Assembly (NCBI GenBank): GCA_013399855.1
Contig: VXAY01006704.1
Location: 62,001 to 126,000, forward strand
Direction of reading: 5' to 3'
DNA length: 64,000 bases
Source of the DNA: Oxyruncus cristatus
Taxonomy: Eukaryota; Chordata; Aves; Passeriformes; Cotingidae
A program made the position numbers and the translations under genes. Positions 35,611-46,800 of the stretch are shown in pieces (position 1 is the stretch's first letter; each line of letters opens with the position of its first letter). Below the pieces are notes generated by a model. The model was not told where the DNA came from, searched no databases, and worked only from the letters and a program-made list of their open reading frames with translations.

Positions 35611-36481
35611 GACATGTGAAGCCCCTCACAGAACCAGGCTGGTGCTTTGTTCAGGCCTGGGGGTGTTTCACAATGAAATATTAACAGCAGCACAAGTGGA
35701 AACTCCTGTTGGGCTTAGCTGGGAAATCCCTGTGGCTTCCAGCTCGTGAGCAACCTTTGTCAAGTAAGCAGAGCACGGAGAGGCTGTGACCTCCCCAAAG
35801 CCCTGCGTGCACCTTTCCTTGCAGGGAATCTGGCCTGGGAATGGCTCTAACACTGTAAATCCTCCTGCACAGGCAGCACTCCCACACCCTTGCACTGTAA
35901 GGGAGAGCAGAGACTCTATGGAGGGTGCTGCACATTCACAGCCTTGTCTTCCTAAGAGCTGGAAGGTACCCAAACATCTACCTAAGCAGAGCTAGCACTT
36001 TGTGTTTTCTTGGTTGTAAAGCACAAGTGTTTAGTTAATGTCTGCACAGGTGGTTAAATACAATAGCTCCCTCTGCCAAGTTACAAATCCGAAATTTACT
36101 GGAAAGAAACAAAAATATCATAAAGCCCAAGTTTATTTATGGGGTTTGCAGGTTGTAAACGTAAGGAAATGAGACCACTCATGCAGATGGGCACAACACA
36201 TGCCTAGTGTGACATCAAAAGGGCCACTCAGGAATTACAGGCCCTGAGACCCAAAGCAGTGGGCACAAGTGCCCTGTAACAGTGTGGTTTGACACAGTTT
36301 GTGTTTTTACAAACTCTGTTCAGTCAGTGTGACTCTCGCAGGCATTGCTGCAGAAAGGCCTGTGTGTAAGAGCAGAGCATATGAATCTTAAACTAAGCCC
36401 AAATATCGTTCTGAAAAAGAGCTGCCGTGCAGGGGGGCTGAGATTGGTGGCAGAGGATTCTGTGCTTGGTTCACAACGGCC
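35611..36481. other. non-coding sequence between two MIR-like copies
   Basis: Unique sequence. Bases 36100-36250 are AT-leaning without repeat signature. No exon is recognised. Confidence 0.45.
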
Positions 36482-36570
36482 TGGGAAGTGACAGCCCAAG
36501 TAACAGTGCAAGGGACAAGAATCCAAGTTAATGTACTCCAGTTTCATTACTCTATCTGCACGATCTTGGA
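36482..36570 (-). mobile_element. MIR-like (CORE-SINE) fragment, head and core
   Basis: The plus strand reads AAGTGACAGCCCAAGTAACA then GTGCAAGGGACAAGAATCCA, AGTTAATGTACTCCAGTTTC and ATTACTCTATCTGCACGATC. This parallels a reversed MIR/CORE-SINE: AAGT-ACTTGCCCAAGGTCAC, GAACCCAGGTCTCCTGACTC, then the reversed tRNA-like head CTCTATCCACTA. The match is spread over almost 90 bp with gaps, so I regard it as likely but not proven. It lies about 870 bp from the copy at 35420 in the opposite orientation. Confidence 0.5.
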
Positions 36571-38099
36571 AAGACCTAAGTGACAAACAAAAACCTAAAT
36601 AAATATTCTTCAAGCAACAGGCAATTTTTTTTCCCTATTTCTGGGTGCCAGGATATAAATATAGTTTACTGTGAGCTACCTGGATCGTGTTTTCCATATT
36701 GATCACTCCGGGGGGAGTTTCCTCCCCAGGAATAAAGGACCTAAAGGCGTGTTGGGTAATGGAGTCGTGCCCTGTGTTCAGGGAAACAGTGGTGGGATGT
36801 TTTCAGGAACTGAGCAAGCTCTGCAGGTGCTGGGGCAGCAGAGTTGCCACAGGGTGCTGCAGATGCCCTTTGTGCAGGTGGCAGGAGAGGGGCAGTCAGT
36901 GTGTGCCAGGCAGATCTGTTCTAGCACCACAGAAAGAGGAACATGAAGGTGCTGGGGAGGTGTCCCCTCAGGAAATAGTCTGAAAATCTACAGCCTGGCT
37001 GGTATTGCTGCTGACTTGCTTCCAGGTCTAGTAGCAGATCCCTCCTCTAGAATTCTAGGCAGAAAAACACTGGTTTGGTTTTATCCTGCTTCTTAGTTTT
37101 CCTGACATCCTCAGTTTAGGCTGTTAGGAAAGGGAGCGTTTGTATTCTGTTTCTGCAAGCTCTGTATGTACATAACCTTCCTGCAGCAGAAGTGCACTTG
37201 TATATTCATGAGTAACAGGCCGTGCCACACGTGGCTGTCAAGCCTTGGAAACGAAGACTGAATTTGGAAATACCTGAGGATGTGCTGAATGTGAACAGAA
37301 CAAATTGACAGGCCGAGCTACTTGAGGGGGTGAAGGGACATGATACTGTTGTGTGACTAATTATCTCTTCTGAGGATACAGTTCCCGGTGGCTCTGTGCC
37401 CTCCCACCCCCGAAAAGCCCAGTGAGGAGAGAGCTGGACCAGCTCCTGTGCTCAGACAATAACCAGGACTGGTTTAATGATCAACCTACTCTCTGGAACC
37501 AAGCTGGGAGGCAAGGAGGTACCTTCCCTGCCCTGGTGAACTTGTGTCTGTGAGCCATCAGAATCTATTCGAACCACCCCCAAGGAAATGATGACTGAAA
37601 CAGCCCCCAAGTGACACATGTTCCTCTCTGCTGCTTCACAGGGGAAGGCTCCAAGGTCTGTTGGTGAGATGGAGCTTCCAGCTGAGAAGACAACTCAAGT
37701 TGGCAAGAGATTAGATAGCACTTTTAACTGCCTGATACTGTGCAGCTTAAAAGAAGAAAAAAGGACATGCAGTGTCACCTAGGGAGTAAACCAAAGCTTG
37801 CTGAAGCCCATTGAAAGGTTTCCCTTGAATTCAGCAGGTATTGGAACAGGCTGCCAGCACCATGCTGGTGTGACCTCAGGTTACAGCTGTGCCACTGCCA
37901 CTAAAGGAGGCTGTTCAGGTTTGGAGCTCAGCATCCATCCCAGCACAGGCAACTGAAACAGAAAGAAAAAGGGGTGGGATTGAATGTGGAGCTCATTTCT
38001 GTTCCTTTCAGTTTATAGACTGGATTTATCACCCCGAGCTGAAATGATTTCTCAGTGTTAGACACCTGCCCTTCCCCACGGCCAGCTCATAAATGACAC
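36571..38099. other. non-coding sequence, no recognised feature
   Basis: Unique sequence. Open frames stay under 100 codons with no recognisable protein. No repeat family is seen. Confidence 0.5.
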
Positions 38100-38440
38100 T
38101 GCTCTTTAATATAATGGTTCTGAAGGTACAAAGGGTAAGTTCCAGCTGAAGCAATGTTTAATTTGGCTTTTGTGGCTCAGACAGCTAAGGAGCTTGTGGG
38201 CATGTCAGTTTGAATTTCAGCTGCAGCTCTGTCAGGCACCCAAACCCAGCTTTAACATGTACCACTGTGCCCCCAGACAGGGCCTCGCGCTTCAGGCAGC
38301 CCTGGCCTTCAGGGAGCACTTAACATATGAAAGAATTTATTCCTGGTTTGAATTTGAGCAGCACTACAGCGCATTGTACTTTATTACAATGCTTCTGAAT
38401 TGCTTTCATAATTTCCCCTGTGCCACCGCCCGACTGTAAT
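38100..38440. other. candidate conserved non-coding element
   Basis: The interval mixes AT-rich words (TTTAATATAATGG near 38105, CATTGTACTTTATTACAATG with partial dyad symmetry near 38372) with kept CpGs (near 38285 and 38427). The dyad TTGTACTTTATTACAA at about 38374-38389 is a short imperfect palindrome. Its 5' part overlaps the possible SINE head at 38172, so it could be an exapted SINE. This is inference from composition. Confidence 0.25.
38172..38235 (+). mobile_element. possible tRNA-derived SINE head
   Basis: GTGGCTCAGACAGCTAAGGA (38172-38191) fits a pol III box A, and AGTTTGAATTTC (about 38208-38219) fits a degraded box B (GGTTCGAATCC). The spacing of about 34 bases is that of a tRNA. 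The following GCTGCAGCTCTGTCAGGCA loosely recalls a MIR core start (CTCTGCCAC), then similarity ends. It could be chance. Confidence 0.3.
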
Positions 38441-39911
38441 TCCTCTCCCGTGCAGCTCCAGCTCTGGCACACGGCTCAGCCTGCAGGCTCCTCTGGATGC
38501 TTTACATTCCCCCATCATCTCTCAGCCAGTCTGAATGAATTTCAAGTCACAGTAATCCTGTATGGGAACCGAGTGTGATTATGTCCTGGAAGTGAGGGAA
38601 AACAAGGGGGCGAGGGATGAACGCTGGGCGTGAAGGCACTGGCACTCCATGGCAGGAGGGAAAGCTGTGGAGCCTCCAGCTGCCTGGTTTGTTTGTGCTA
38701 CTAGATTTTGGGTTGATTCATGCTTTGTTAACTGGATTGTAGGGCAAAAAACATCTTTTGATTGACTACAGCTCATGGCCAGCCTGGCAGAGCCATGGAC
38801 AGCCTTCAGCCCTCACATATGTTCCGGTTTTAATTACACATTTCTTTGAGCTGAAGAGTTCCCCTAGAGATGTGAATATTCCATTTTAAATTTCTGGAAA
38901 CTGAGGTCAAATGAGAAGATGGGTTTTCTTTAAAATAAGTATTCTTCTTGCTGTCTTTTCTGGAGCTGCAAAGCCCTGTGAGGTGTTAAACAAAGCTGTC
39001 AACAATGCCGATGTGGAGTCGCATCTTGGTCCCACGAAAAAGTTGGGATTATGGCATTAGAAAGGTGCTCAGCATCCAGATCCCTCACCCTCTGCTGTCA
39101 CTTCAGAGAAGAAAAGTGGATGCAAAGTTCCCTCTTAATAAATGTGTCCTCATTTATCATCACTAACTGTCTTTGGGAAATGAGAGATTGTTTTTCCAAG
39201 TGATCTTGCAGCATTGGGAAGCCTTCTGCAGCTTTGACTCATTGTGATTATTCCCAAGTGTTGTCATCAGTTCTTCCTGTATTTATGTGAAATTGCTCTT
39301 AGCCTGTGCTTAGCTCCCAAAGCTGATCAGAGTGTTTTGAAGAGGAAAAAACCCACATCCCCACCCCCTGCTTATGGTCTAAAATATGATTTGTCTCATT
39401 CAATCTCCTACTGCTGGGAGGTGCCAGCAGGAGCCTTCTACAGAGCCCCAATATTCTGAGTTTTAATTTGCCAGGCTATTGCTCATGGTAATAGATTACA
39501 TACATTGGTTATAAATAAGGAGAGGCTGAAAGAATGTCATAGAGATCACTAGGCAATAATCATTAAACCTGTTCCGTGATCTTCTGTTCTCTGAGCATCT
39601 AAACATGCTTTAGACAGGATTTTCTGCTGCACTGAGTGTTGTAGTTGCATCTCAAAGCAGAAGTCTAAAGTGTTTCTAGATTGGGCTGGGGATAATCAAA
39701 CTCACTCCCGTGTAAAAGCCTGTGGTGCAGATCCCAGCAGGAAGATGTGTCACTTATGGTCCCTACAAACATCGGGGAGAATCAGCCTCATGTAACAGGT
39801 GCTGATGCAACTCCTCCAATCCCAGACTTGGAGTTAGGGATTAAGTGGAAGTGCAACTGCTTGTTATTGAAATTCAGAAAGGATACCTGATTTGGGCTGT
39901 GCACACTAAGT
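38441..39911. other. non-coding sequence, no recognised feature
   Basis: Unique sequence; nothing recognised. Bases 39470-39570 are AT-rich. Confidence 0.5.
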
Positions 39912-40090
39912 AGTCCAAGGGCCAAGGTGATCAGAGGGATGGAGCAGCTCTGCTGTGAGGGAAGACTGAGAGAACTGGGATTGTTCAACCTGGAAAAGAG
40001 GAGCTTTGGGGTGACCTAATTGTGGCCTTGCAGGACCTGAAAGGAGCCTAAAAGAAAGATGGAGAGACTATTTACAAGGGACTGGAGGAT
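39912..40090 (+). mobile_element. CR1 LINE internal ORF2 fragment
   Basis: The plus strand shows AGGTGATCAGAGGGATGGAG, GACTGAGAGAACTGGGATTG and TTCAACCTGGAAAAGAGGAG, then a CCTAATTGTGGCCTTGCAGG block, AAGAAAGATGGAGAGACTAT and TTACAAGGGACTGGAGG. These are consecutive CR1 ORF2 landmarks. The copy stops before the 3' end, which is unusual for CR1 and implies a later deletion or interruption. About 130 bp of non-CR1 sequence separates it from the next CR1, which restarts at an earlier consensus position. Confidence 0.92.
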
Positions 40091-40218
40091 AGCTGACAAC
40101 TGGAGCAGGAAATGTGGTGGATGCCCACCTGGGCTTTCTCCCCCTCTGCTTCATTTACTTGCAAGGCTTAAATGTGGATGTTTTAGACCTAAAACTGCCT
40201 CCTCATCCCCTGTTTCTG

Positions 40219-40667
40219 CTGGAGCCGGTCCAGAGGAAGCCACAAAGGTACTCTGAGGGCTGGAGCCCCTCTGCTCTGGACCCAGGCTGGGAGAGCTGGG
40301 GAGGTTCACCTGGAGAAGAGAAGGCTCCAGGGAGACCTGAGAGCCCCTTCCAGGGCCTAAAGGGGCTCCAGGAGAGCTGGAGAGGGACTGGGGACAAGGG
40401 ATGGAGGGCCAGGACAAGGGGGAATGGCTTCACATTGCCAGAGGGCAGGGATAGATGAGAAATTAGGAAGAAATTGTTCCCTGTGAGGGTGGGGAGGCCC
40501 TGGCACAGGATGCCCAGAGAAGCTGTGGCTGCCCCATCCCTGGAAGAGTCCAAGGCCAGGTTGGAGCAACTTGGGCTAGTGGAAGGTGTCCCTACCCACG
40601 GCAGGGAGGTTGGAACTGGATGGTCTTTAAGATCCCTTCCAACCCAAACCATTCTATGATTCTGTGA
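40219..40667 (+). mobile_element. CR1 LINE 3' end with ORF2 C-terminus
   Basis: The plus strand starts CTGGAGCCGGTCCAGAGGAA and runs through GTTCACCTGGAGAAGAGAAG, the GGACAAGGGGGAATGGCTTC block, GCTGCCCCATCCCTGGAAGA and GGTGTCCCTACCCACGGCAG, ending in CCATTCTATGATTCTGTGAC. The terminal ATTCTATG and ATTCTGTG octamers are intact. One frame keeps the end of ORF2 as RPWHRMPREAVAAPSLEESK. About 450 bp remain, lightly diverged. It overlaps in consensus with the fragment at 39912, so the two are separate insertions or a rearranged pair. Confidence 0.96.
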
Positions 40668-43494
40668 CAACTGAGGCTGTTTAACCCCACAGTCTCCCCC
40701 TTTTTCTCCTGCTGACAGGTGACAGTGCTGAAGTTCCAGCCTTGGATCTGCTGCCTCAGACCTGAGCACAATCCCCGTGCTCAGGCAACAGTCGGAGCAC
40801 TGTGCAGAGCCACACACGAAAAGCCAAGTTTATTTCTGCCAGCTCAGTTTAGTTTGGAGCTTGAGTGTATCTGCCTGGGGCAGCCATAATGTGGGGATGG
40901 GAATAATGACTGTCTGTATGAACAGGACATAAAAACTCGCTGTATTCTCTTTAGCAAGTAAACACTCTCATTTCACACCAGGGCTTGTCATAAAGGCTCC
41001 TTTCTCTGACTCCTTCTCTATCCAGATGTTGCTCCGTTACCAGAAACATCTTCAGCTCTTATGGCCACCACCAAAATATTCCCTACACCCCAGTTTTAAT
41101 GTCATCTTTTCTGTGCTATTCATTCTATTCCAAGCATGTATTTTTTTTCTTTTAGGGAAAAAGAGTGAAGCTACTTCTAAGAAACTTTCTCCCACACTGA
41201 ATATCTTTCCCAAGCATGAGAACATTCTACCCTTTCATTTGCTCACCAGACATCGCATGATTTGCAATGGAAACTGGCAAGAACATTTAAAATAATAAAA
41301 ATAAAAATTGGGATCATCTCAGAGCTGGGAGATGAGTGCATTTGCTGAGAGATGCAGGGGTTTGGAGCTCTGTGATTGAAGTCTCCAGGAATGTTAACTG
41401 AATTTTAATTTGTCCTTTACAAAACAATATGTATGGAGGGGAGTGCACGAGAGGTCAGAAGGCGGCAAGAGAGGCTGAGCCATGCTGGGGAAATGTGCTG
41501 TTTAGTGCACACTGAACCAGGTTTGTGTTACTGCAGTTTTCAGATTTGGGCTCTAATCTTCATTGATTTCACAGGGGCGCTCCCGTGGTAATTAGTGTGG
41601 CATTAATTGTCCGTGGTACTCTTGGAAAGGCTGTGTATTAACATTGCTCCTGCCAGGGCTGGGATGGGCAAAACTGTGTGTGGATCCCTGGACAAGAGTA
41701 TAAATAGTGGATGGCTGGGGATGAGGTTAAAGGGGTGCTTGTTTGCCCAACTTCCTGCTTTTCTTGTGTGTTTTGGGGGTGAATCTTTGGCTTTTTTTTT
41801 TTTCTTTTTTTTTTTTCTTGGAATAGCTGTTGACTTACCTCAGTTTTTCAGGAATCCATATCAGACCAGTGGCCCGGCTTTGTGCAGGAATTTGTTGCCC
41901 TGAGATCTCATGAATTCTGCTTTAAGAGCGGTACTTAAATTAGCTCCTCTCAAATGAAAAAAAATTAATTCAAAGGAAGATTTGGAGACAGCCCCAAAAC
42001 TGAGGATTCCTTTTAAATAATGATAAAACAGGCTTGATTCCTCTCCGTTCCTTCCTCGGGCCACAGGACTGAGCATATAGCTCCAAACCTATTCTCAAGT
42101 GCTGAAAACTTTCCATGAAAACATCCTGTGTGTTGACTGGTGGAAGCAGCATCAATGGTTGTGTGTGAGACCACTAAAACCAGTAGGGAGCTGGTCTTTA
42201 CTGGAATTAGCTCTGCCATAAGCATGAAGCTGAGTTTGAGCTTGTTCTACTCTAGTTATTTAATGATAATATTTATCTAAAATAATTATATATGTATATA
42301 AAAATGTACATAAAATATTTTAGTTATATTTGTATATATGTGTCTAGAATAAAAAATATAAAATTAACCAATTATATAAAATAATTGCTTTTAAGCTGAT
42401 TTTGCAGTAGGTTTTTGGTTTATACCAGGATGAGGAGGTTGGCAATTAATCCAAAGAGAAGTTATACCTGAGATCACCACACTGACTCAAGCAGTGGCAC
42501 TCAAGTTCTGTGGGCTTCTGTCCTTGCATGAAGTTGCCAGAGGCTATTTTGGATGATATGAGTAGGTAGAGAACCAGTAGAGCTCTGCACTGTTTGTTGT
42601 AGGTAGGTCAAGGTGAGGTTAAAAAAACCTCCCTAAATGCTGGCAGGGTGATTTCAGCATCATTTTTGAGGTATTCAGGCCCGGATCCTCGAAGAATTTC
42701 GGCATCTTTTTCCTATTTTCGAGCTGCTGAAGGAAGCATCGAAATAAATCAGTCTCATAGTTTTGGGCTGGCTTTATTCATGAGTTTTGAGCCTTTTGGT
42801 TTGGCAAAACCATGATAAACTCCTCCTGGATGGGGGCCAGGTTTCTCTTTGAAGTCCTGTGAAGCAGCAGATGAAGCTCTGAGTCTCTCTCCGTGTTTCA
42901 CAGAAATAAGGGAGTGATGGACTGGGAGCTGAGCTCAGTGGTCCAGCTGTTCCCACACAAATCCTTCATTTGGATGAAAGGAGACTGGAGCTGTTAAAAT
43001 GATAGCAGTGAATGGCATCAGAAATACAACAGACAGATGGATGTAAATGTAACAGCTGTAAAAGGCCCATATGAGAAAACTGGGAGAAAGGCTAATTTAT
43101 TCCACTTCAGCTGTATTGCATTGTCTTCTCTGAATTGATTGGGTACTTGGTGATCCAATAGCAACATAATTCCAATTGTAAAATGATAATGCTCAATTAC
43201 CAAAGCTGTCAGGTACAGCCAGCTGGAGGACTGGCTGCTGGGATCCTCCATTTGCCTGGATTAAAAAGTGGGAAACTTGTTAGTAAGACAAAGCCTGGGG
43301 ACATGGGCGCCTGTTGAAGTGAAAAAAGTGTTGTTTCATTTCTTTTCAAGTTTTTCCTGTTCTCCTGCAGTTCTTGGGTGCTGCAAAGGGGGAGTTATCA
43401 TTCCCCAGGTGTAAGGGAGAGGATCCAGAACAAAACCAGCAAGATTACTGGGAGACAACAGTGAATAGTGACTGAGGTGGGCTGGCTTAGCTGA
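40668..43494. other. non-coding sequence with an AT-rich core
   Basis: Unique sequence. A T-rich tract lies at about 41790-41818 (T runs broken by single C). Bases 42253-42387 are about 85-90 percent A+T with TATATGTATATA-like words. No exon is recognised. Confidence 0.55.
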
Positions 43495-43832
43495 GCCAGG
43501 AGGGGATGGAGCAGCTCCCTACGAGCAGCCTAAGATTGCTTGGAGGGTTGGAACCCAGACAAGGGAGATTTAGTGATGCCAGGGAGTAAAACAAGAGGGC
43601 AGTGGCTGTAAAACAGCTGTTTGGAAGCTGCAAGTTGAATATCAGGAAAACAGTTTTCCCTAGGAAGGAAGTGCAGGCCTGGGATGGGTTGTCTAGACAG
43701 GCTGTGGAAGCGCCATCCTTGGAGTTGTGGAGCCTTGGCTGGCTGAAGTCCTGACCCGAGCCAGCCTTGGCCACGGTCCTGTGTTGAGCAGGAGACTGAG
43801 AGGGTTCTCCCAGCCAATATTCCTGTGATAAG
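43495..43832 (+). mobile_element. CR1 LINE 3' end, diverged
   Basis: The plus strand has GGGGATGGAGCAGCTCCCTA near 43502, then a diverged block, then GAAGCTGCAAGTTGAATATC with AGGAAAACAGTTTTCCCTAG, a GGCTGTGGAAGCGCCATCCT block near 43700 and a terminus with GGTCCTGTGTTGAGCAGGAG, GGTTCTCCCAGCCAATATTC and CTGTGAT. This order matches a CR1 3' region ending ORF2 and the 3' untranslated part. Divergence is higher than at 40219, which suggests an older copy. The left boundary is approximate. Confidence 0.85.
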
Positions 43833-46800
43833 AGATACTGGAAGGGAAAAGCTGCATCTGTAAAAGCATTTATTTAATACTCCACCCCACATCGGGCAAA
43901 ATTAGTTTTCAGGGAGGGCAAACCCATTTTGTAAATACGTGGGAAGAAGAACAACTTAAAAACGTAACAAAAGAGTAAAAAGTCCAGACACTGTTTTGTG
44001 CTTCTTACAAAACCATTCTGCAGCATCTCAAGTGATAGCCATCCATTTGTGTACATGTCAAACCATACAGCAGTGCATCTGTCATGGCTTTTCTTTACTT
44101 TGAGACAATTAGGCATAGATTCTGTGGGTTTCTTATTTCCAGCCCTGTATAAACAAAATTTGGTTTATTATGTTTACTCATTTGGGAAACAGCTGATACT
44201 TTGGGTGTGTATTCTAAGATTTTTCCTTTTTTTTTTTTTTTTGAACTCCCTTCAATATTTTTTCCTGTGTCATAATAGTTGGCTTGTAACAGCAAAGTGG
44301 AGCAATCAGTGGGTTGTGGCTGGAATCAGAATCATGTACTGGGTTGATCTTTTATGTCAGTTATGGTTACTAAAGGGCAAAAAAAAAAAAGACCACTTAG
44401 TTGAATTTGAAGATAAGAGAAATTCTCCTGGGGAAAAAAAATTAAAGTGAATACTTGAATCAGTTGTAGCTATTTGGTTTTCAGATGTTCAGGGTTTTCC
44501 AAAGATTCTCTCTTTTCCCTGAAAAGTGTCAGCTGGCTGTGATTTTGGGAGAAACGGGTGGGCAAGGATGGGTTGTTTCCATGCAATGGCAGTTCAGTGC
44601 TGGGAGCATCCCCAGAAGGAAGGTGATCTGTGCAAGACAAACTCTGTCCAAGCTCGGTGCTGATGCTGTGGAGGTGATATTCTTCTGCATATATAGACTT
44701 CCTGAACTCTTCTACTGGATCTTCCCAAGCTGCAGAGCAGGGAATAGGATTTTAAGATCCACGTGAAATGGCAGAACTCCTGAGGCTTCTGGATCAAGGA
44801 TTTCAGCTGTATTTTCAGTAACTACTGTCCTCTCTTTGATTTTTCCTTCCACAAGATCCCATCTCTTGAGGGCATGACTGTCACGCCTGCCATGGGGAAA
44901 TGACCTTACCTTGGAGGTGTTCAGCCAGAAACCCAATTCTGGGCTGGCTCCCGTTTGCTTCCTGATGGATAAAGGCTTGTGTTATCCTGGGAGCTTAGTC
45001 ACATCAAGATATTGCTCATCCCAAGCCCTGATTCATTTAGTTGCACGGGAGGTTTTTGAGATGATGGCTTCATCATGAGTCAGTTCTTCATCAGCGCATC
45101 CCCTCCGCCGGCGCACGGCAATATTGGAGCTGCCACCAGGAAACAGATGAATGAATGATGCAAGAGGAGATGGACCCTGTTCTCTGATAATGGTGAACGT
45201 GTTGTGCCTCAGACACACACAAATGTGAGGGAGGCAGAAGCCTTTCTCAGCCCTGCCTGTGCTCGGATTATATATAGAAATGGGAAAGTGACTTTGCAGC
45301 TTGATTTCAGCTATTCCTATTCCTAACCATGTCTAATCATGCCTTTTGAAAATCTTGTTAAGGTATTCTCGTCAATTAGCACTTGTTTCAGTGAGCTTCA
45401 TGGATTAATTAGATGTTGCATTACAAAAATAATTATGCCTTTTAACCATTTTCGGTTATTTACTTCTCTAAATGTTAGTTTTGTGAGGCAGACTGGCTTG
45501 GTGCCACAGTCATTTGGGTAGAATCTAACACAGATTAATGAGCAAACTTGAAAAGCAAGCAGTGAGTCCCCCAGTGTTTTGTAATTAAGCAGTTTGATTA
45601 AAAACAACTGGAACAACTCTGTGCACTGAGAAACAAAGTGGAACAGCTCTCTCTGCACTGAGACCTCAGGAACAACAAATATCAAACCCAGGTCTGAAAG
45701 TAATTTAGGGAGCTTGAAATTTTTCTTGGCTACCTGATAGTTTCCTAGGAGAGGCTTTTTGTGAGGAGCAGGCGCCGAGGCAGTGCAGATGTTATTGCCC
45801 AGCCTTCTGCTTCGCAAACATGGAAAGGCAGAGGGATGCAGCAGGACTTCTGAGGAAGGAGCTCAACTGCTTGTGCTGCTCCCGAAATGAGCTCATGGAA
45901 ATAATGTGAGCTGAGAATTTGTGCCGTCAGCTTTAATGGAGCTGCTTGTGCCTCACTGTGAGACCTAAACTGAGCCCCCCAAAAGTGCCTGTGCACAAAT
46001 GGCCTCTTACCTGTGTTGGGTCAAAGGCTGGGGTTAAGTTCCAGCCCAAATTTTGAGGGAGCTTTGCTAATTTACACCGACTAAGAGGTTGGCTCTAAGT
46101 AAAAAAAAAAAAAACTAGGCATAAGTGACCTGACTGAGCATCCCAGGGCTTCATCAGGCAGCTTTCTATGCATGTGTGGACAATTGATGTGAACAGGGCT
46201 GGAAAAGCTGATGCTGCAGCTGAAGTGTGAGGCAGAGCTAAATGTGGCTCCCCTTGCATTAAGGGCAAGTCAGGTAGACAGAAAAATGCACACGTTCATC
46301 TCTTCTTGCAGCATTACCTGCCTGAGCTACATTTCTGTGGAAATACGCCTGTCTGAGGCCTCAGACATCAATTTTCTCTTATTTTCTAACCCATTTAGCT
46401 CTCTTTCACAGGCAGATCTTGTTTAGAATCAATAGCTCCCCACCATCAGCCCCATTTAGTGCGTATTCATTTATTGGATTTTGAAAATGGAAAGGAAGAA
46501 GACTTAAAAGAGAAAATATGAGGTTTTGCATTGAAGTGCAGTATTTGAAATGCAGACCCTTTCTCTTGGCTTTAAGTATCACTGCATTACAAAACACAGT
46601 TGAAATGATTCATGCTCCAGCTTGGCTTATAAAATCCATAAGCAGACTACAAAGACCTCTTCTTCCAAACCTGAGACATCAAATGCTGCTTAGATCATTT
46701 TAGTCAGCTCTTCACTCCGATTTTCCCTAAATTTGTGGCAGGTCACAAAGTCTTTCAGATCTGGCCTCTACCAAGAATGAATTCCTCTACACAGAATAAA

